A stretch of DNA of 64,000 nt, from assembly GCF_000411475.1 (NCBI RefSeq), contig NZ_KE150464.1, positions 186,001 to 250,000 on the forward strand. The letters run 5' to 3'. The translations under genes were made by a program, and so were the position numbers. This document shows, one piece after another, positions 53,266-61,502 of this stretch (the stretch's first letter is position 1; every line of letters begins with the position of its first letter). The stretch is from Streptococcus sp. HPH0090. Lineage in GTDB: Bacteria; Bacillota; Bacilli; Lactobacillales; Streptococcaceae. Below the pieces are notes generated by a model. That model was not told the origin of the DNA. It searched no databases and saw only the letters and a list, made by a program, of their open reading frames with translations.

Positions 53266-54561
53266 CTAATTGGTTTGATTTCCCACGATTTCATCTTCTT
53301 CAAAGTGTCCCACACCATCTTCAACAACAAATGGGCAAGTAACTTTCTTTTTTATTCCATTTTCATCATAAGAACAACTCATGTTATAGATTCCATCGGA
53401 AAATGAATTTTTTGGTAAAGATAAGATTCCCTCCTTAAAGGCATCTAAAGAACTAGCATTTTCTGCCTTGATTTTCGAAATGTCACAATCAAAATCGAGA
53501 GTAAGACCCTTGTTTTTCATGAGATCTTTTGTTGTAATATTATAAAAGCCAGCTGCGTCAGAATCTCCTTTTTCTCGATTGCTGACAGCCTGCGCCATAA
53601 TTGCCACATAGTAGTTTTCTATAGGATATTTTCCAAATTTAAAACTAGAAGTTATTGGTGTCGCAAAGAGTTTATCTATTTTTTCAGCAGTAGCATTTTT
53701 GATACTGTCTTCTTCTTGTTGGAAATTTGGCCTTTCTTTGTATACATCTAGTAAGAAACTGAATTCATCTTGTTTGACAGTAGTAAATAGTGCCTTTTCT
53801 TTGTCGTTAAGAAGTGTTTCAAGATCTGTTCCTGAAAGAAGAAAGAAATTTGATAAATGTTTTCCGCTCGTTCCATGAATTTGTGCAGTAGTAGTTTCTT
53901 TTAAAATAGTTCCATCTGATAATTTTTCTGTATATGTTAGCTTGTAGGCTGTTCCATAAAATGCTTCAATCTCTCTGTGTTTATCAACCAACTCAACTTT
54001 ACCCTTTAGTCCCAGTGATTGAAATTCTTCAGCAAAATTGGGAGTAGAGTATGTATTGGCTGGCGAAGAGGGAGAGGAAGTGGTTGTGAACAGTCCTAGG
54101 CAAGTGTATAAAATTACCATAATTGAAAAGACAAAGCCAAGTATTGCCAAAGTATCTTTCCCTTGTCCTAACTTGATCGTCTGATAAATACCGATAAGGA
54201 GAACGATAGAGTACACAATACTAGCGCTAACTAGTAGTGGATAATTATCAATGTAATTAAGTGGAGCCCCCTTAAAACCTATTATTTGCATGAAAAATCC
54301 AATTGTAGCTAGAACTAACTGTACAGTAGAAGTCTTTTGGATCAACTCATTATCTTCAAAGGAGGCTTTTAATTTTGAAATATCTCTAAAAATAAAAATA
54401 TTTCCTAGCACCATTCCTGCATATGATGCGAAAAATGCTGGCCACAAGATTATAAAAGCAAAACCTCCAGAATCATAAGTAATCGAATAAACAACGTTAA
54501 AGACTAAATATGTTAGCAAGAGTAAACCAAGCCGGAATAGATTTATTTTATAGGGTTTCAT
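53266..54561 (-). CDS. Unrecognised multi-pass membrane protein with large extracellular domain
   Basis: 431 aa. Residues 1-175 contain about five hydrophobic helices, followed after a Ser/Thr/Pro linker (TTTSSPSSPAN) by a roughly 250-residue hydrophilic domain with no motif I recognise. Two cysteines (in DFDCD and MSCSYD) plus TCPF could form disulfides outside the cell. Function unknown. It is transcribed alone on the minus strand and its codon use looks a little more AT-rich than the housekeeping genes. Possibly an accessory surface sensor, but that is speculation. Confidence 0.65.
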   Translation of the reverse strand: MKPYKINLFRLGLLLLTYLVFNVVYSITYDSGGFAFIILWPAFFASYAGMVLGNIFIFRDISKLKASFEDNELIQKTSTVQLVLATIGFFMQIIGFKGAPLNYIDNYPLLVSASIVYSIVLLIGIYQTIKLGQGKDTLAILGFVFSIMVILYTCLGLFTTTSSPSSPANTYSTPNFAEEFQSLGLKGKVELVDKHREIEAFYGTAYKLTYTEKLSDGTILKETTTAQIHGTSGKHLSNFFLLSGTDLETLLNDKEKALFTTVKQDEFSFLLDVYKERPNFQQEEDSIKNATAEKIDKLFATPITSSFKFGKYPIENYYVAIMAQAVSNREKGDSDAAGFYNITTKDLMKNKGLTLDFDCDISKIKAENASSLDAFKEGILSLPKNSFSDGIYNMSCSYDENGIKKKVTCPFVVEDGVGHFEEDEIVGNQTN

Positions 54562-54644
54562 AGGAAAACCTCCTCGTTACTATTGACTAAATTATATCAT
54601 ATTTGGAGCAAAAAGAGAGCGTTTACCTAAAAGTGTGGATAGAA

Positions 54645-54672
54645 AAGAGATAGGTCTTTAGACCTATCTCTT
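54645..54672 (-). terminator. Terminator of the slrA/zinc-ribbon unit
   Basis: Stem GAGATAGGTC / GACCTATCTC with 4-nt loop directly behind the minus-strand zinc-ribbon stop, then T-rich sequence. Confidence 0.7.
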
Positions 54673-54673
54673 A

Positions 54674-54913
54674 TTAGTAATTTCGATACTGTTCAATATC
54701 AGATTTTTGAATTTCTTTACCGTAATGACAAATCGGACAAGAAACGAAATAAGTTTTACCATAAGGAAAGAGTGGAATCCAGTAAAGGGTAAACTTACGT
54801 CCAGTTTCTGTAATTTCCCAAGTGTCAACATTGTGACAGTGTCCACACTCAATAGCAGTTTGAGTATGTCCTAACACTTTTTGATAACCTTTTGAACCCC
54901 AAAGTAAAAGCAT
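54674..54913 (-). CDS. Small zinc-ribbon protein
   Basis: 79-aa protein with two Cys pairs, CGHC (about residues 23-26) and CPIC (about 59-62), separated by a WEITETGRKFTLYWIPLFP stretch, typical of zinc-ribbon (zinc_ribbon_15-type) proteins in streptococci. N terminus is hydrophobic (MLLLWGSKG). Function unknown. It follows slrA by 25 nt on the same strand and shares its terminator. Confidence 0.78.
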   Translation of the reverse strand: MLLLWGSKGYQKVLGHTQTAIECGHCHNVDTWEITETGRKFTLYWIPLFPYGKTYFVSCPICHYGKEIQKSDIEQYRNY

Positions 54914-54938
54914 TTTAACATCTCCTTAAAGCAATCTT

Positions 54939-55745
54939 TTATTGTTTACTGAAATCGTAGTCTTTAACAATTTCGATGCTGTCGATGGTAATAGCAGTAG
55001 TTGGTTTATTTTTTTCGTCTTTTTCAGCTTTTGCAATTTTATCTACTACATCCATCCCATCAATTACTTGACCAAAGACGGGGTGTTTCCCATCTAGAGT
55101 AGGATTTCCACCTTCTTTGTAGGCTTCGATAATTTTCTTAGGATAGCTACTTGTAGGAAGTTTAGCAGAATAATCTGTTGTACTTTGGTTAATGAAGAAT
55201 TGGCTACCATTTGAATTTGGTTGACCAGTATTGGCCATAGATAGAGAACCACGGATATTATAGAGATATGGAGAAATTTCGTTTTTGAAACCTGTTCCCT
55301 TGTCTTTGGTTTTATCCTTATCATGCCAGATAGATTCACCACCTGTTCCATCTCCTTTAGGATCCCCAGTTTGTACCATAAAGCCGTCAATTACACGGTG
55401 GAAAGTCACACCATTGTAGTAACCTTCTTTAGCATGAGTAAGGAAGTTTTCAACTGCAAGAGGGGCTAGCTTTGGAAAAAGTTTGATACGAATATCACCC
55501 AGACTTGTGTGAATGATAGCTTCAGCTTCGTCTTCAGCTACTTCTTTAGAAAGTTGAGGGAAGTTAGCATTTTCATTTGTTAAGGCGTCTTTCAAATCTT
55601 TTTCTGCTTGAGTAGCGGCTTTAGAACTTTCTTCAGCAGCAATTTTAGAATCTACGTAATCATCACCACGAAGAGTACGTTGGATGCTTGTACATCCACC
55701 AAGAGCAAAAGTTGAAATGAGTAATAGTGTTGCTAATTTTTTCAT
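54939..55745 (-). CDS. slrA: Peptidyl-prolyl cis-trans isomerase lipoprotein SlrA
   Basis: Surface-exposed cyclophilin-type foldase, 268 aa, implicated in S. pneumoniae adherence and colonisation. The signal peptide ends with lipobox LGGC (Cys about residue 18). The cyclophilin domain (about 75-265) shows FHRVIDGFMVQTGDP, NGSQFFI and HPVFGQVIDGMDVV with the active-site Arg and Phe residues. MKKLATLLL is taken as start; an in-frame Met ten codons upstream lacks signal-peptide logic. Forms a short unit with the downstream zinc-ribbon gene. Confidence 0.94.
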   Translation of the reverse strand: MKKLATLLLISTFALGGCTSIQRTLRGDDYVDSKIAAEESSKAATQAEKDLKDALTNENANFPQLSKEVAEDEAEAIIHTSLGDIRIKLFPKLAPLAVENFLTHAKEGYYNGVTFHRVIDGFMVQTGDPKGDGTGGESIWHDKDKTKDKGTGFKNEISPYLYNIRGSLSMANTGQPNSNGSQFFINQSTTDYSAKLPTSSYPKKIIEAYKEGGNPTLDGKHPVFGQVIDGMDVVDKIAKAEKDEKNKPTTAITIDSIEIVKDYDFSKQ

Positions 55746-55798
55746 ATTAGTCCTTTCAAAAATCATTTTTACCATTGTACCCTAAAAGGAGGTGGATT

Positions 55799-56629
55799 TC
55801 AAATATTCAATTGTGATGATTCCGATAGTACATACAATTTTATAGCCTTGCTTACACCATTTTGATCATTAGAATCTGTTACTGTATTTGCGCAAGTTTT
55901 AACTTCTGTAGGAGCGTTTCCCATTGCAACACCAAGTCCAGCAGTCTCAATCATTGGAATATCATTATAATTATCTCCAATAGTCATAATTTCAGAAAGT
56001 GAAAGTTGATAATAGTTGGCTAATTCTAATAAAGCTTGTTTTTTGGATACTTGATTATGTGTAACTTCTAGATAGTTATCCTTCGAGAGGTAAAAATCAG
56101 TTTGAGGGAAATCCATGGTTGCTAATGTCTCTTTAAGTTTCTGGATAGTAGCTGCGTTATCTATTAGTAAAAGTTTATGAATAAGATTTTTTTCTTCCTG
56201 AAGAAAATCTGCTAGTGAAGTAACTTTTGGGCTCTCTCCAGTAATCTGTGCTTCAATTTCTACCCATTTATCTAAAGTATTGACGTACCAATCTTTTCCA
56301 GAATAAACATTGATAGAAACTGTCGGGAATTCTTTTTTCAGAAAGTCATGAAGTAAGAGCAATTCGCTTTTATCAATAGAATACTGACTTAGGATTTTAT
56401 CTCCTAAACTGATGAGTGCTCCATTATAGCAGGCAATAGGACAGTCGGTGATGCCAAGTTCTTTAGAAATTGGAGCTATACCGAGAGGAGATCTAGCAGA
56501 AGCTAGAACAAAAGGAATATTACATTGTTTTAAAAGTGGCATCAGTTCTATCAAATAAGAATCTAATTGGTGATTTTTATCCAAAATAGTGCCGTCAATA
56601 TCACTCATAATTAATTTAATTCTTGACAT
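55799..56629 (-). CDS. Cof-type HAD-IIB phosphatase
   Basis: 276-aa HAD hydrolase. Motif I MSDIDGTILD holds the catalytic Asp pair, motif II is LASARSP, motif IV TIGDNYNDIPMIE. Likely a sugar-phosphate phosphatase; substrate unknown. The start at MSRIKLIMSD has AGGAG 7 nt upstream, which overlaps the end of the DeoR gene; only 13 nt separate them. Controlled from the same promoter as the DeoR regulator, so it may clear a phosphorylated sugar sensed by it. Confidence 0.87.
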   Translation of the reverse strand: MSRIKLIMSDIDGTILDKNHQLDSYLIELMPLLKQCNIPFVLASARSPLGIAPISKELGITDCPIACYNGALISLGDKILSQYSIDKSELLLLHDFLKKEFPTVSINVYSGKDWYVNTLDKWVEIEAQITGESPKVTSLADFLQEEKNLIHKLLLIDNAATIQKLKETLATMDFPQTDFYLSKDNYLEVTHNQVSKKQALLELANYYQLSLSEIMTIGDNYNDIPMIETAGLGVAMGNAPTEVKTCANTVTDSNDQNGVSKAIKLYVLSESSQLNI

Positions 56630-56642
56630 ATTTTGCTCCTTT

Positions 56643-57386
56643 TTAAAATAGTATTGTTGTTCTACCATCTAAAGATTCTTGTATTTCTACATCAGGCTCT
56701 TTATCTGTAATCCAGTAATCAAAATCAGCTAGTTCAGAAAGTATAAAATGAGAGTGTTTGTTTATCTTTCCTGTTTCAGCTAACAAGACGCGAATTTTAC
56801 TAGTTTTAAATGCTCTTTTTTTCATGAGAACATCTTCTTGATCCTCAAAACTAACTTGTCCGTCTGAAAGACTAGCAGCGCCAAAAAATGCTACATCAAA
56901 TCTAATTCCCTCTAAAGTATTGGATTCTTCTAGTGAATAATAAAAACGATTCTGTCTATGAAATTTTCCACCGAGAATATGAAAATCGACATTTTCATTA
57001 TTTCCTAAGATAAGTGCGTTATCTAATGAATGACTGAAAATAGTAACTTTTTTATCAGTTATTTTTGCTAACTCAAGTATAGTGGTTGAAACATCAAAGA
57101 ATATCAGTTGTGAATCAGAAATGAGTTGGGTAGCTAAATGAGCAATTTTCTCTTTTTCTTTAGAAGATTGTTCTGCTCTACCTTGAAAATCAAGAATCCT
57201 TTGCTTTTGAATTGGCAATAAACCTCCATGAGTTCTTCTTGCTCGTTTTTCCTTTGCGAGAATTGAAAAATCTCTACGGATGGTATCTTTGGAAACATGG
57301 AAATGGTCAACCATTTCTTTTGCTGACAGACTTCCTCTATCCTCTAAAAGTTTTATGATTTCTTCTAATCGTTGTTCTTGGTACAT
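56643..57386 (-). CDS. DeoR/GlpR-family transcriptional regulator
   Basis: 247-aa sugar-responsive regulator. The N-terminal winged helix shows SAKEMVDHFHVSKDTIRRD with RRTHGG hinge; the C-terminal domain has DVSTT and GGKFHRQN in the phosphosugar-binding region. The Met at 57386 follows AAGGAGG; an upstream in-frame Met overlaps the promoter -35. It is the first gene of a two-gene operon with a HAD phosphatase. Effector unknown, probably a sugar phosphate. Confidence 0.9.
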   Translation of the reverse strand: MYQEQRLEEIIKLLEDRGSLSAKEMVDHFHVSKDTIRRDFSILAKEKRARRTHGGLLPIQKQRILDFQGRAEQSSKEKEKIAHLATQLISDSQLIFFDVSTTILELAKITDKKVTIFSHSLDNALILGNNENVDFHILGGKFHRQNRFYYSLEESNTLEGIRFDVAFFGAASLSDGQVSFEDQEDVLMKKRAFKTSKIRVLLAETGKINKHSHFILSELADFDYWITDKEPDVEIQESLDGRTTILF

Positions 57387-57408
57387 AGGAATTCCTCCTT
57401 TTTTTAAT

Positions 57409-57437
57409 ACTATACTCTTTTTATAAGCATTTGTCAA
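57409..57437 (-). promoter_or_regulatory. Strong promoter of the DeoR-HAD operon
   Basis: Minus strand: consensus TTGACA (57432-57437), exact 17-nt spacer, TATAGT (57409-57414). The near-consensus quality would suit tight repression by the encoded DeoR protein. Confidence 0.8.
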
Positions 57438-57498
57438 TAATTGTAATGATTTGTAAGTGTTTTAAAAAATTACAAAAAAATCAACCAGCTTTGGTTGA

Positions 57499-57708
57499 TT
57501 AAAGATTCTTTTTAGGATGGCGGTCAATGATTACTTGATGGTCTTTGAGAGCTTGTTCACCTTTTGGAGTTAGTTTATAGCCACGAATCGAAAAGCGGTT
57601 AGCTAATTCTTCTTCTGAAAAATGATCATGAAGTGCTTGATTCAATTCGGTGGCCTTCATCTTGGAGAGTCCAGTAACACCCTTCTTTTTAAGGATACTC
57701 TTTTTCAT
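57499..57708 (-). CDS. C-terminal fragment of a SAP-domain-like protein
   Basis: 69 residues from an ATG, with SAP-like ILKKKGVTGLSKMKATELNQAL and an end typical of small streptococcal/phage-like SAP proteins (YKLTPKGEQAL ... IDRHPKK). The reading frame stays open and codes plausibly for another 43 codons upstream of this ATG with no start in good context, so this is probably the remnant of a longer gene. Whether the short product is made is uncertain. Function unknown. Confidence 0.55.
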   Translation of the reverse strand: MKKSILKKKGVTGLSKMKATELNQALHDHFSEEELANRFSIRGYKLTPKGEQALKDHQVIIDRHPKKNL

Positions 57709-57837
57709 AGTAGCATTTAGATGGTAAAGCGAGTCAAAGGCGGTTTCGATAATAGCATATCCTTTTTCAACAAGCGTATCTAAATGTTTTGGGATATCAA
57801 TGCCATAAGAATTACTATATTTTAAAAGAGCACATTT
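57709..57837 (-). pseudogene. Decayed 5' part of the SAP-like gene
   Basis: In-frame continuation upstream of 57708 reads ...LLKYSNSYGIDIPKH... then VEKGYAIIETAFDSLYHLNA before the next ATG, convincing protein-like sequence that ends at an in-frame stop (57838-57840). It looks like the middle of a gene whose start has been lost. Confidence 0.55.
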
Positions 57838-57907
57838 TCAAAGGATTTTTTCTTTTGGCTTCAATTCCTAATTAATCAATGAACTTAATGCTAGGTCTCG
57901 AAAAGAA

Positions 57908-58132
57908 TTATGCTTCCTCTTTCTGTCTGAGTTCAAAGAGGTCTTCTACTTTCAAATCAAAAACTTGAGCAATTTTAAGAGCCATTTCCAGCGAAGGATT
58001 GTAACGATTATTTTCCAAGTGCAGAATTGTCTCGCGTCGCATGCCGATGAGGTCGGCTAACTCCTGCTGGGTCATGCCTGTGGACTCACGAACAGATTTG
58101 AGATTAGTAATAATATTGCTTTCTTTGGACAT
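57908..58132 (-). CDS. XRE-family helix-turn-helix regulator (small, Cro/CI-like)
   Basis: 74-aa DNA-binding protein consisting of one XRE domain: NLKSVRESTGMTQQELADLIG then MRRETILHLENNRYNPSLEMAL. No effector domain. It starts 2 nt after the stop of the membrane-protein gene (GAGAGGAT ribosome-binding site overlapping that gene's end), so the two form one module. Repressor/membrane-protein pairs of this type are common in Firmicutes and usually autoregulate; a tandem repeat in the promoter could be the operator. Confidence 0.88.
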   Translation of the reverse strand: MSKESNIITNLKSVRESTGMTQQELADLIGMRRETILHLENNRYNPSLEMALKIAQVFDLKVEDLFELRQKEEA

Positions 58133-58134
58133 GC

Positions 58135-58731
58135 TTATCCTCTCCGTTCCAAGATAAGATAGACAACCGCAAAGATGCAAATCAAGGCAGCTATGCTAAT
58201 AAAGATCTGGCCCATGTAAAGAGTGAGAGACCCCATATACCCAATGATAACTGCTAGGATCGTCAGTGCACCTAGTATAAAAACAAACATCAAGCTAGCT
58301 GCCTTGGCTAAATTAGCATAAAAGCGTTCGTCCGGAGTTTCCTTGACATTTTTCAAACAGAAAAAACCAAATACAATCACTTCAATAACGAGGCCAATTC
58401 CCAAAATCCATTCTTTAATACCAGAACTTACGCTTGGGGTCGCAACCCAAATCCCTACTGTATAAAAAATGCTTGCTGCAAAAATAAGTATCGAGTAAAG
58501 CTTAGCAGACAAGTCAAAAATAATCTTCCCTTTATCTTTCTGACTCTTATGAGGCCGTGGTTTCATATGTAGCCAGCTCCAAATAGCTATAATTTGACCT
58601 GACACTGAAATACCAGTAATAACTAACTTGGGTTCCCAACTAAGATTAGAACCAAATAAAACAATAAAATCAATAAAGAGAGCTACGGCAATCATTGCAA
58701 TGAGGCCACGCATTTTTTGACTTTTTTTCAT
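58135..58731 (-). CDS. Multi-pass membrane protein paired with XRE regulator
   Basis: 198 aa with about six hydrophobic helices (starting near residues 10, 35, 78, 108, 143, 173) and short charged loops such as KNVKETPDERFYANLAK. It resembles the DUF3169-type or related membrane proteins that travel with small XRE regulators, but I cannot fix the family. Function unknown. First gene of the two-gene module; its promoter region has two 26-bp direct repeats. Confidence 0.72.
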   Translation of the reverse strand: MKKSQKMRGLIAMIAVALFIDFIVLFGSNLSWEPKLVITGISVSGQIIAIWSWLHMKPRPHKSQKDKGKIIFDLSAKLYSILIFAASIFYTVGIWVATPSVSSGIKEWILGIGLVIEVIVFGFFCLKNVKETPDERFYANLAKAASLMFVFILGALTILAVIIGYMGSLTLYMGQIFISIAALICIFAVVYLILERRG

Positions 58732-58749
58732 GATAGACTCCTTTTTGTG

Positions 58750-58803
58750 TTATAAATATATCACACTTAAATTTATGTTATAAATATATCACACTTAAAT
58801 TTA
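58750..58803 (-). repeat. Tandem 28-bp direct repeat in promoter region
   Basis: Two exact 26-bp copies (58750-58775 and 58778-58803) of TTATAAATATATCACACTTA-type sequence with 28-bp period, 19-72 bp upstream of the membrane-protein gene. Each copy, read on the minus strand, contains GTGTGATATAT, a possible -10/operator. The rest of the gap to rpsP (58804-59115) is AT-rich with no recognisable gene. Confidence 0.75.
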
Positions 58804-59115
58804 GAAAGCAAGAATTTATGTGTCAATGTGGCAATTATTTGAAAAATTTTTTTAATAAATACCTCGCTAGTCAAACAACTAAAAAATTCTTTGAAGCAAT
58901 GCATCGAATTTGGTTTGGATAGTTTCGTTAATAGTATTTGATGATAAAGAATTTTTGGAAAATCTAGATACTGTATGAATCTTTACTTTTTTCTTAGACA
59001 GTTATAAAGTCGATCAGAGTAAGCTTTGTAGGTGTAGAAGTTAATTTTTTCTTTCTAATTTATCCCTATTAGTCTAAAAAATTTAAAAACATTTAAACTC
59101 TGTCAAGTTTTTTTC

Positions 59116-59143
59116 TTGACACTATCCAGAAATCTGCTATAAT
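59116..59143 (+). promoter_or_regulatory. rpsP promoter
   Basis: TTGACA (59116-59121), 16-nt spacer, extended -10 TGCTATAAT (hexamer 59138-59143). Near-consensus, as expected for a ribosomal protein gene. Confidence 0.85.
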
Positions 59144-59209
59144 AGAACATGTGGTAAATAGCTTAGCTATTTCACCGAACTAAAAAATAAAAGAAAAGAG
59201 ATATTAAAA

Positions 59210-59482
59210 ATGGCAGTAAAAATCCGTTTGACTCGTATGGGTTCTAAGAAAAAACCTTTCTACCGTATTAACGTAGCAGATTCACGTTCACCACGTGACG
59301 GACGTTTCATCGAAACAGTTGGAACTTACAACCCACTTGTTGAAGAAAACCAAGTAACTTTGAAAGAAGACCGTATTCTTGCATGGTTGGCTGATGGAGC
59401 TCAACCTTCAGATACAGTTCGCAACATCCTTTCAAAAGAAGGCGTATTGAAGAAATTCCACGATTCTAAATTCTCAAAATAA
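59210..59482 (+). CDS. rpsP: 30S ribosomal protein S16
   Basis: Small-subunit assembly protein binding 16S rRNA 5' and central domains. 90 aa, full-length: [29 protein letters not shown] and LGxYNP-type VGTYNPL are the family signatures. Near-consensus promoter, 66-nt leader, then khpA 19 nt downstream as in other streptococci. Confidence 0.98.
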   Translation: MAVKIRLTRMGSKKKPFYRINVADSRSPRDGRFIETVGTYNPLVEENQVTLKEDRILAWLADGAQPSDTVRNILSKEGVLKKFHDSKFSK

Positions 59483-59501
59483 GTTTAAAGTAGGTTGACA
59501 G

Positions 59502-59741
59502 ATGGATACAATTGAAAATCTCATTATTGCAATTGTGAAACCTTTGATTTCACAACCAGATGCCTTAACTATCAAGATTGAAGATACACCAGAATTTTTG
59601 GAGTATCACTTGGATCTTGACCAAAGCGATGTGGGTCGTGTAATCGGTCGTAAGGGTCGCACTATTTCTGCGATAAGAACGATTGTCTACTCTGTCCCAA
59701 CTGAAGACAAAAAAGTAAGAATCGTTATTGACGAAAAATAA
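59502..59741 (+). CDS. khpA: KH-domain RNA-binding protein KhpA
   Basis: 79-aa YlqC-family protein made of one KH domain with the GRKG loop ([14 protein letters not shown]) for RNA contact. In S. pneumoniae KhpA works with KhpB (Jag/EloR) in cell elongation and division control. Co-transcribed with rpsP, and a terminator follows. Confidence 0.94.
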   Translation: MDTIENLIIAIVKPLISQPDALTIKIEDTPEFLEYHLDLDQSDVGRVIGRKGRTISAIRTIVYSVPTEDKKVRIVIDEK

Positions 59742-59745
59742 GAAA

Positions 59746-59771
59746 AGCGGGATGATATCTCGCTTTTTTTG
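59746..59771 (+). terminator. rpsP-khpA terminator
   Basis: Stem AGCGGGAT / ATCTCGCT, 3-nt loop, T run. Confidence 0.8.
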
Positions 59772-59884
59772 CAAGAAAATCCATGAATGTTCTTCATAAT
59801 TAAAGAATCGTTATCCCTTTCTCCAACTTGTGAAAATCCCTGTAACATGATAAAATAAAGGGAGAAACAGATACAGGAGACAAG

Positions 59885-60403
59885 ATGAACTACTTTAACG
59901 TTGGGAAAATCGTCAATACGCAAGGTTTGCAGGGTGAGATGCGAGTCTTGTCAGTGACAGATTTTGCTGAAGAACGCTTTAAAAAAGGGGCAGAGCTTGC
60001 CTTATTTGATGAAAAAGATCAGTTTGTGCGAACAGTGGTCATTGCAAGCCACCGTAAACAAAAGAACTTCGATATCATCAAGTTTAAAGATATGTACCAT
60101 ATCAATGACATCGAAAAATACAAGGGGTACAGTCTGAAGGTTGCAGAGGAGAATCTCAATGACCTCGATGAAGGTGAGTTTTACTACCACGAGATTATCG
60201 GTTTAGAAGTCTATGAGGGAGATAACTTGATTGGAACTATCAAGGAAATCCTTCAGCCAGGCGCCAATGATGTCTGGGTAGTCAAACGAAAAGGCAAACG
60301 AGACCTACTCTTACCTTATATCCCGCCTGTAGTTCTTAATATAGATATTCCTAATAACCGTGTGGATGTTGAACTCTTAGAAGGGTTAGACGATGAAGAT
60401 TGA
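59885..60403 (+). CDS. rimM: Ribosome maturation factor RimM
   Basis: Binds S19 and assists 30S head assembly. 172 aa: N-terminal RimM barrel ([19 protein letters not shown]) and C-terminal PRC-barrel ([13 protein letters not shown] ... [13 protein letters not shown]). Overlaps trmD by 11 nt, which couples the two. Confidence 0.95.
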   Translation: MNYFNVGKIVNTQGLQGEMRVLSVTDFAEERFKKGAELALFDEKDQFVRTVVIASHRKQKNFDIIKFKDMYHINDIEKYKGYSLKVAEENLNDLDEGEFYYHEIIGLEVYEGDNLIGTIKEILQPGANDVWVVKRKGKRDLLLPYIPPVVLNIDIPNNRVDVELLEGLDDED

Positions 60404-61112
60404 TATTTTAACTCTCTTTCCAGAAATGTTCACACCTTTAGAACATTCCATCGTTGGCAAGGCTCGTGAAAAAGGACTCTTAGATATCCACTATCATAAT
60501 TTTCGTGACTACGCTGAAAAGGCTCGTCATGTTGATGATGAACCTTATGGAGGTGGTCAAGGGATGCTCCTTCGAGCGCAACCCATCTTTGACGCCTTTG
60601 ATGCGATTGAAAAAAAGAACCCGCGCGTGATTCTCTTAGACCCTGCTGGGAAACAGTTCGATCAGGCTTATGCGGAAGATTTGGCGCAAGAAGAAGAACT
60701 GATCTTTATCTGTGGTCACTACGAAGGCTATGATGAGCGTATTAAGACCTTGGTAACCGATGAGATATCTCTTGGAGATTATGTCTTGACTGGTGGAGAA
60801 CTAGCAGCGATGACCATGATTGATGCGACGGTTCGCTTGATTCCAGAAGTTATTGGGAAGGAAGCAAGTCACCAAGATGATAGCTTTTCATCAGGGCTCT
60901 TGGAATATCCTCAGTACACAAGACCTTACGATTATCGTGGAATGCTAGTTCCAGATGTTCTTATGAGTGGACACCATGAAAACATACGTCAATGGCGACT
61001 CTATGAGAGTCTCAAGAAAACCTACCAACGTAGACCTGATTTGCTGGAAGAGTATGAACTGACAGCAGAAGAAGAGAAAATGTTAGCAGAAATTAAAGAA
61101 AATAACAATTAA
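60393..61112 (+). CDS. trmD: tRNA (guanine-N1-)-methyltransferase
   Basis: SPOUT enzyme that methylates G37 next to the anticodon and prevents frameshifting. 239 aa with family motifs [21 protein letters not shown] and [13 protein letters not shown] (SAM-binding trefoil knot). Overlaps the end of rimM by 11 nt. Followed 12 nt later by the ATP-cone gene. Confidence 0.97.
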   Translation: MKIDILTLFPEMFTPLEHSIVGKAREKGLLDIHYHNFRDYAEKARHVDDEPYGGGQGMLLRAQPIFDAFDAIEKKNPRVILLDPAGKQFDQAYAEDLAQEEELIFICGHYEGYDERIKTLVTDEISLGDYVLTGGELAAMTMIDATVRLIPEVIGKEASHQDDSFSSGLLEYPQYTRPYDYRGMLVPDVLMSGHHENIRQWRLYESLKKTYQRRPDLLEEYELTAEEEKMLAEIKENNN

Positions 61113-61124
61113 AAGGAGAAAACT

Positions 61125-61463
61125 ATGCAAGTAATTAAACGTGATGGACAAGTCGCTGATTTTGATCCAGATAAAATCTACCAAGCTATCCTTAAGGCGG
61201 CTCAGACAGTCTATGTTTTGACTGACGATTTGCGCCAAAACCTAGCTCAAGTTACTAAAAAGGTTGTTTTGGACTTAGAAGAAGCAAAAGTAGAACGTGC
61301 GACTATCAGTATGATTCAATCAATGGTTGAGCACCGCTTGCTTGGTGCTGGCTACATTACAATCGCAGAACACTATATCTCTTATCGTTTGCAACGTGAT
61401 TTGGAGAGAAGTGGTTATGGCGACCACATCGCTGTTCACCTTCATTTTGAACAAATTCGCTAA
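61125..61463 (+). CDS. Stand-alone ATP-cone domain protein
   Basis: 112 aa. VIKRDGQVADFDPDKIYQAI is the opening of an ATP-cone, the nucleotide-sensing fold found at the N terminus of ribonucleotide reductases and in NrdR, and the domain fills most of the chain. The catalytic part of a reductase and the zinc ribbon of NrdR are both absent. It may be a free allosteric module or a degenerate relic. It lies 12 nt after trmD with a good ribosome-binding site (AAAAGGAG) and ends at a terminator. Confidence 0.8.
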   Translation: MQVIKRDGQVADFDPDKIYQAILKAAQTVYVLTDDLRQNLAQVTKKVVLDLEEAKVERATISMIQSMVEHRLLGAGYITIAEHYISYRLQRDLERSGYGDHIAVHLHFEQIR

Positions 61464-61467
61464 GATA

Positions 61468-61502
61468 AAAAGAGTGAGATGATAGAAGCATCTCACTCTT
61501 TC
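61468..61502. terminator. Convergent terminator, ATP-cone gene / minus-strand gene
   Basis: Perfect 10-bp stem GAGTGAGATG / CATCTCACTC flanked by A- and T-rich tracts. Confidence 0.85.
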
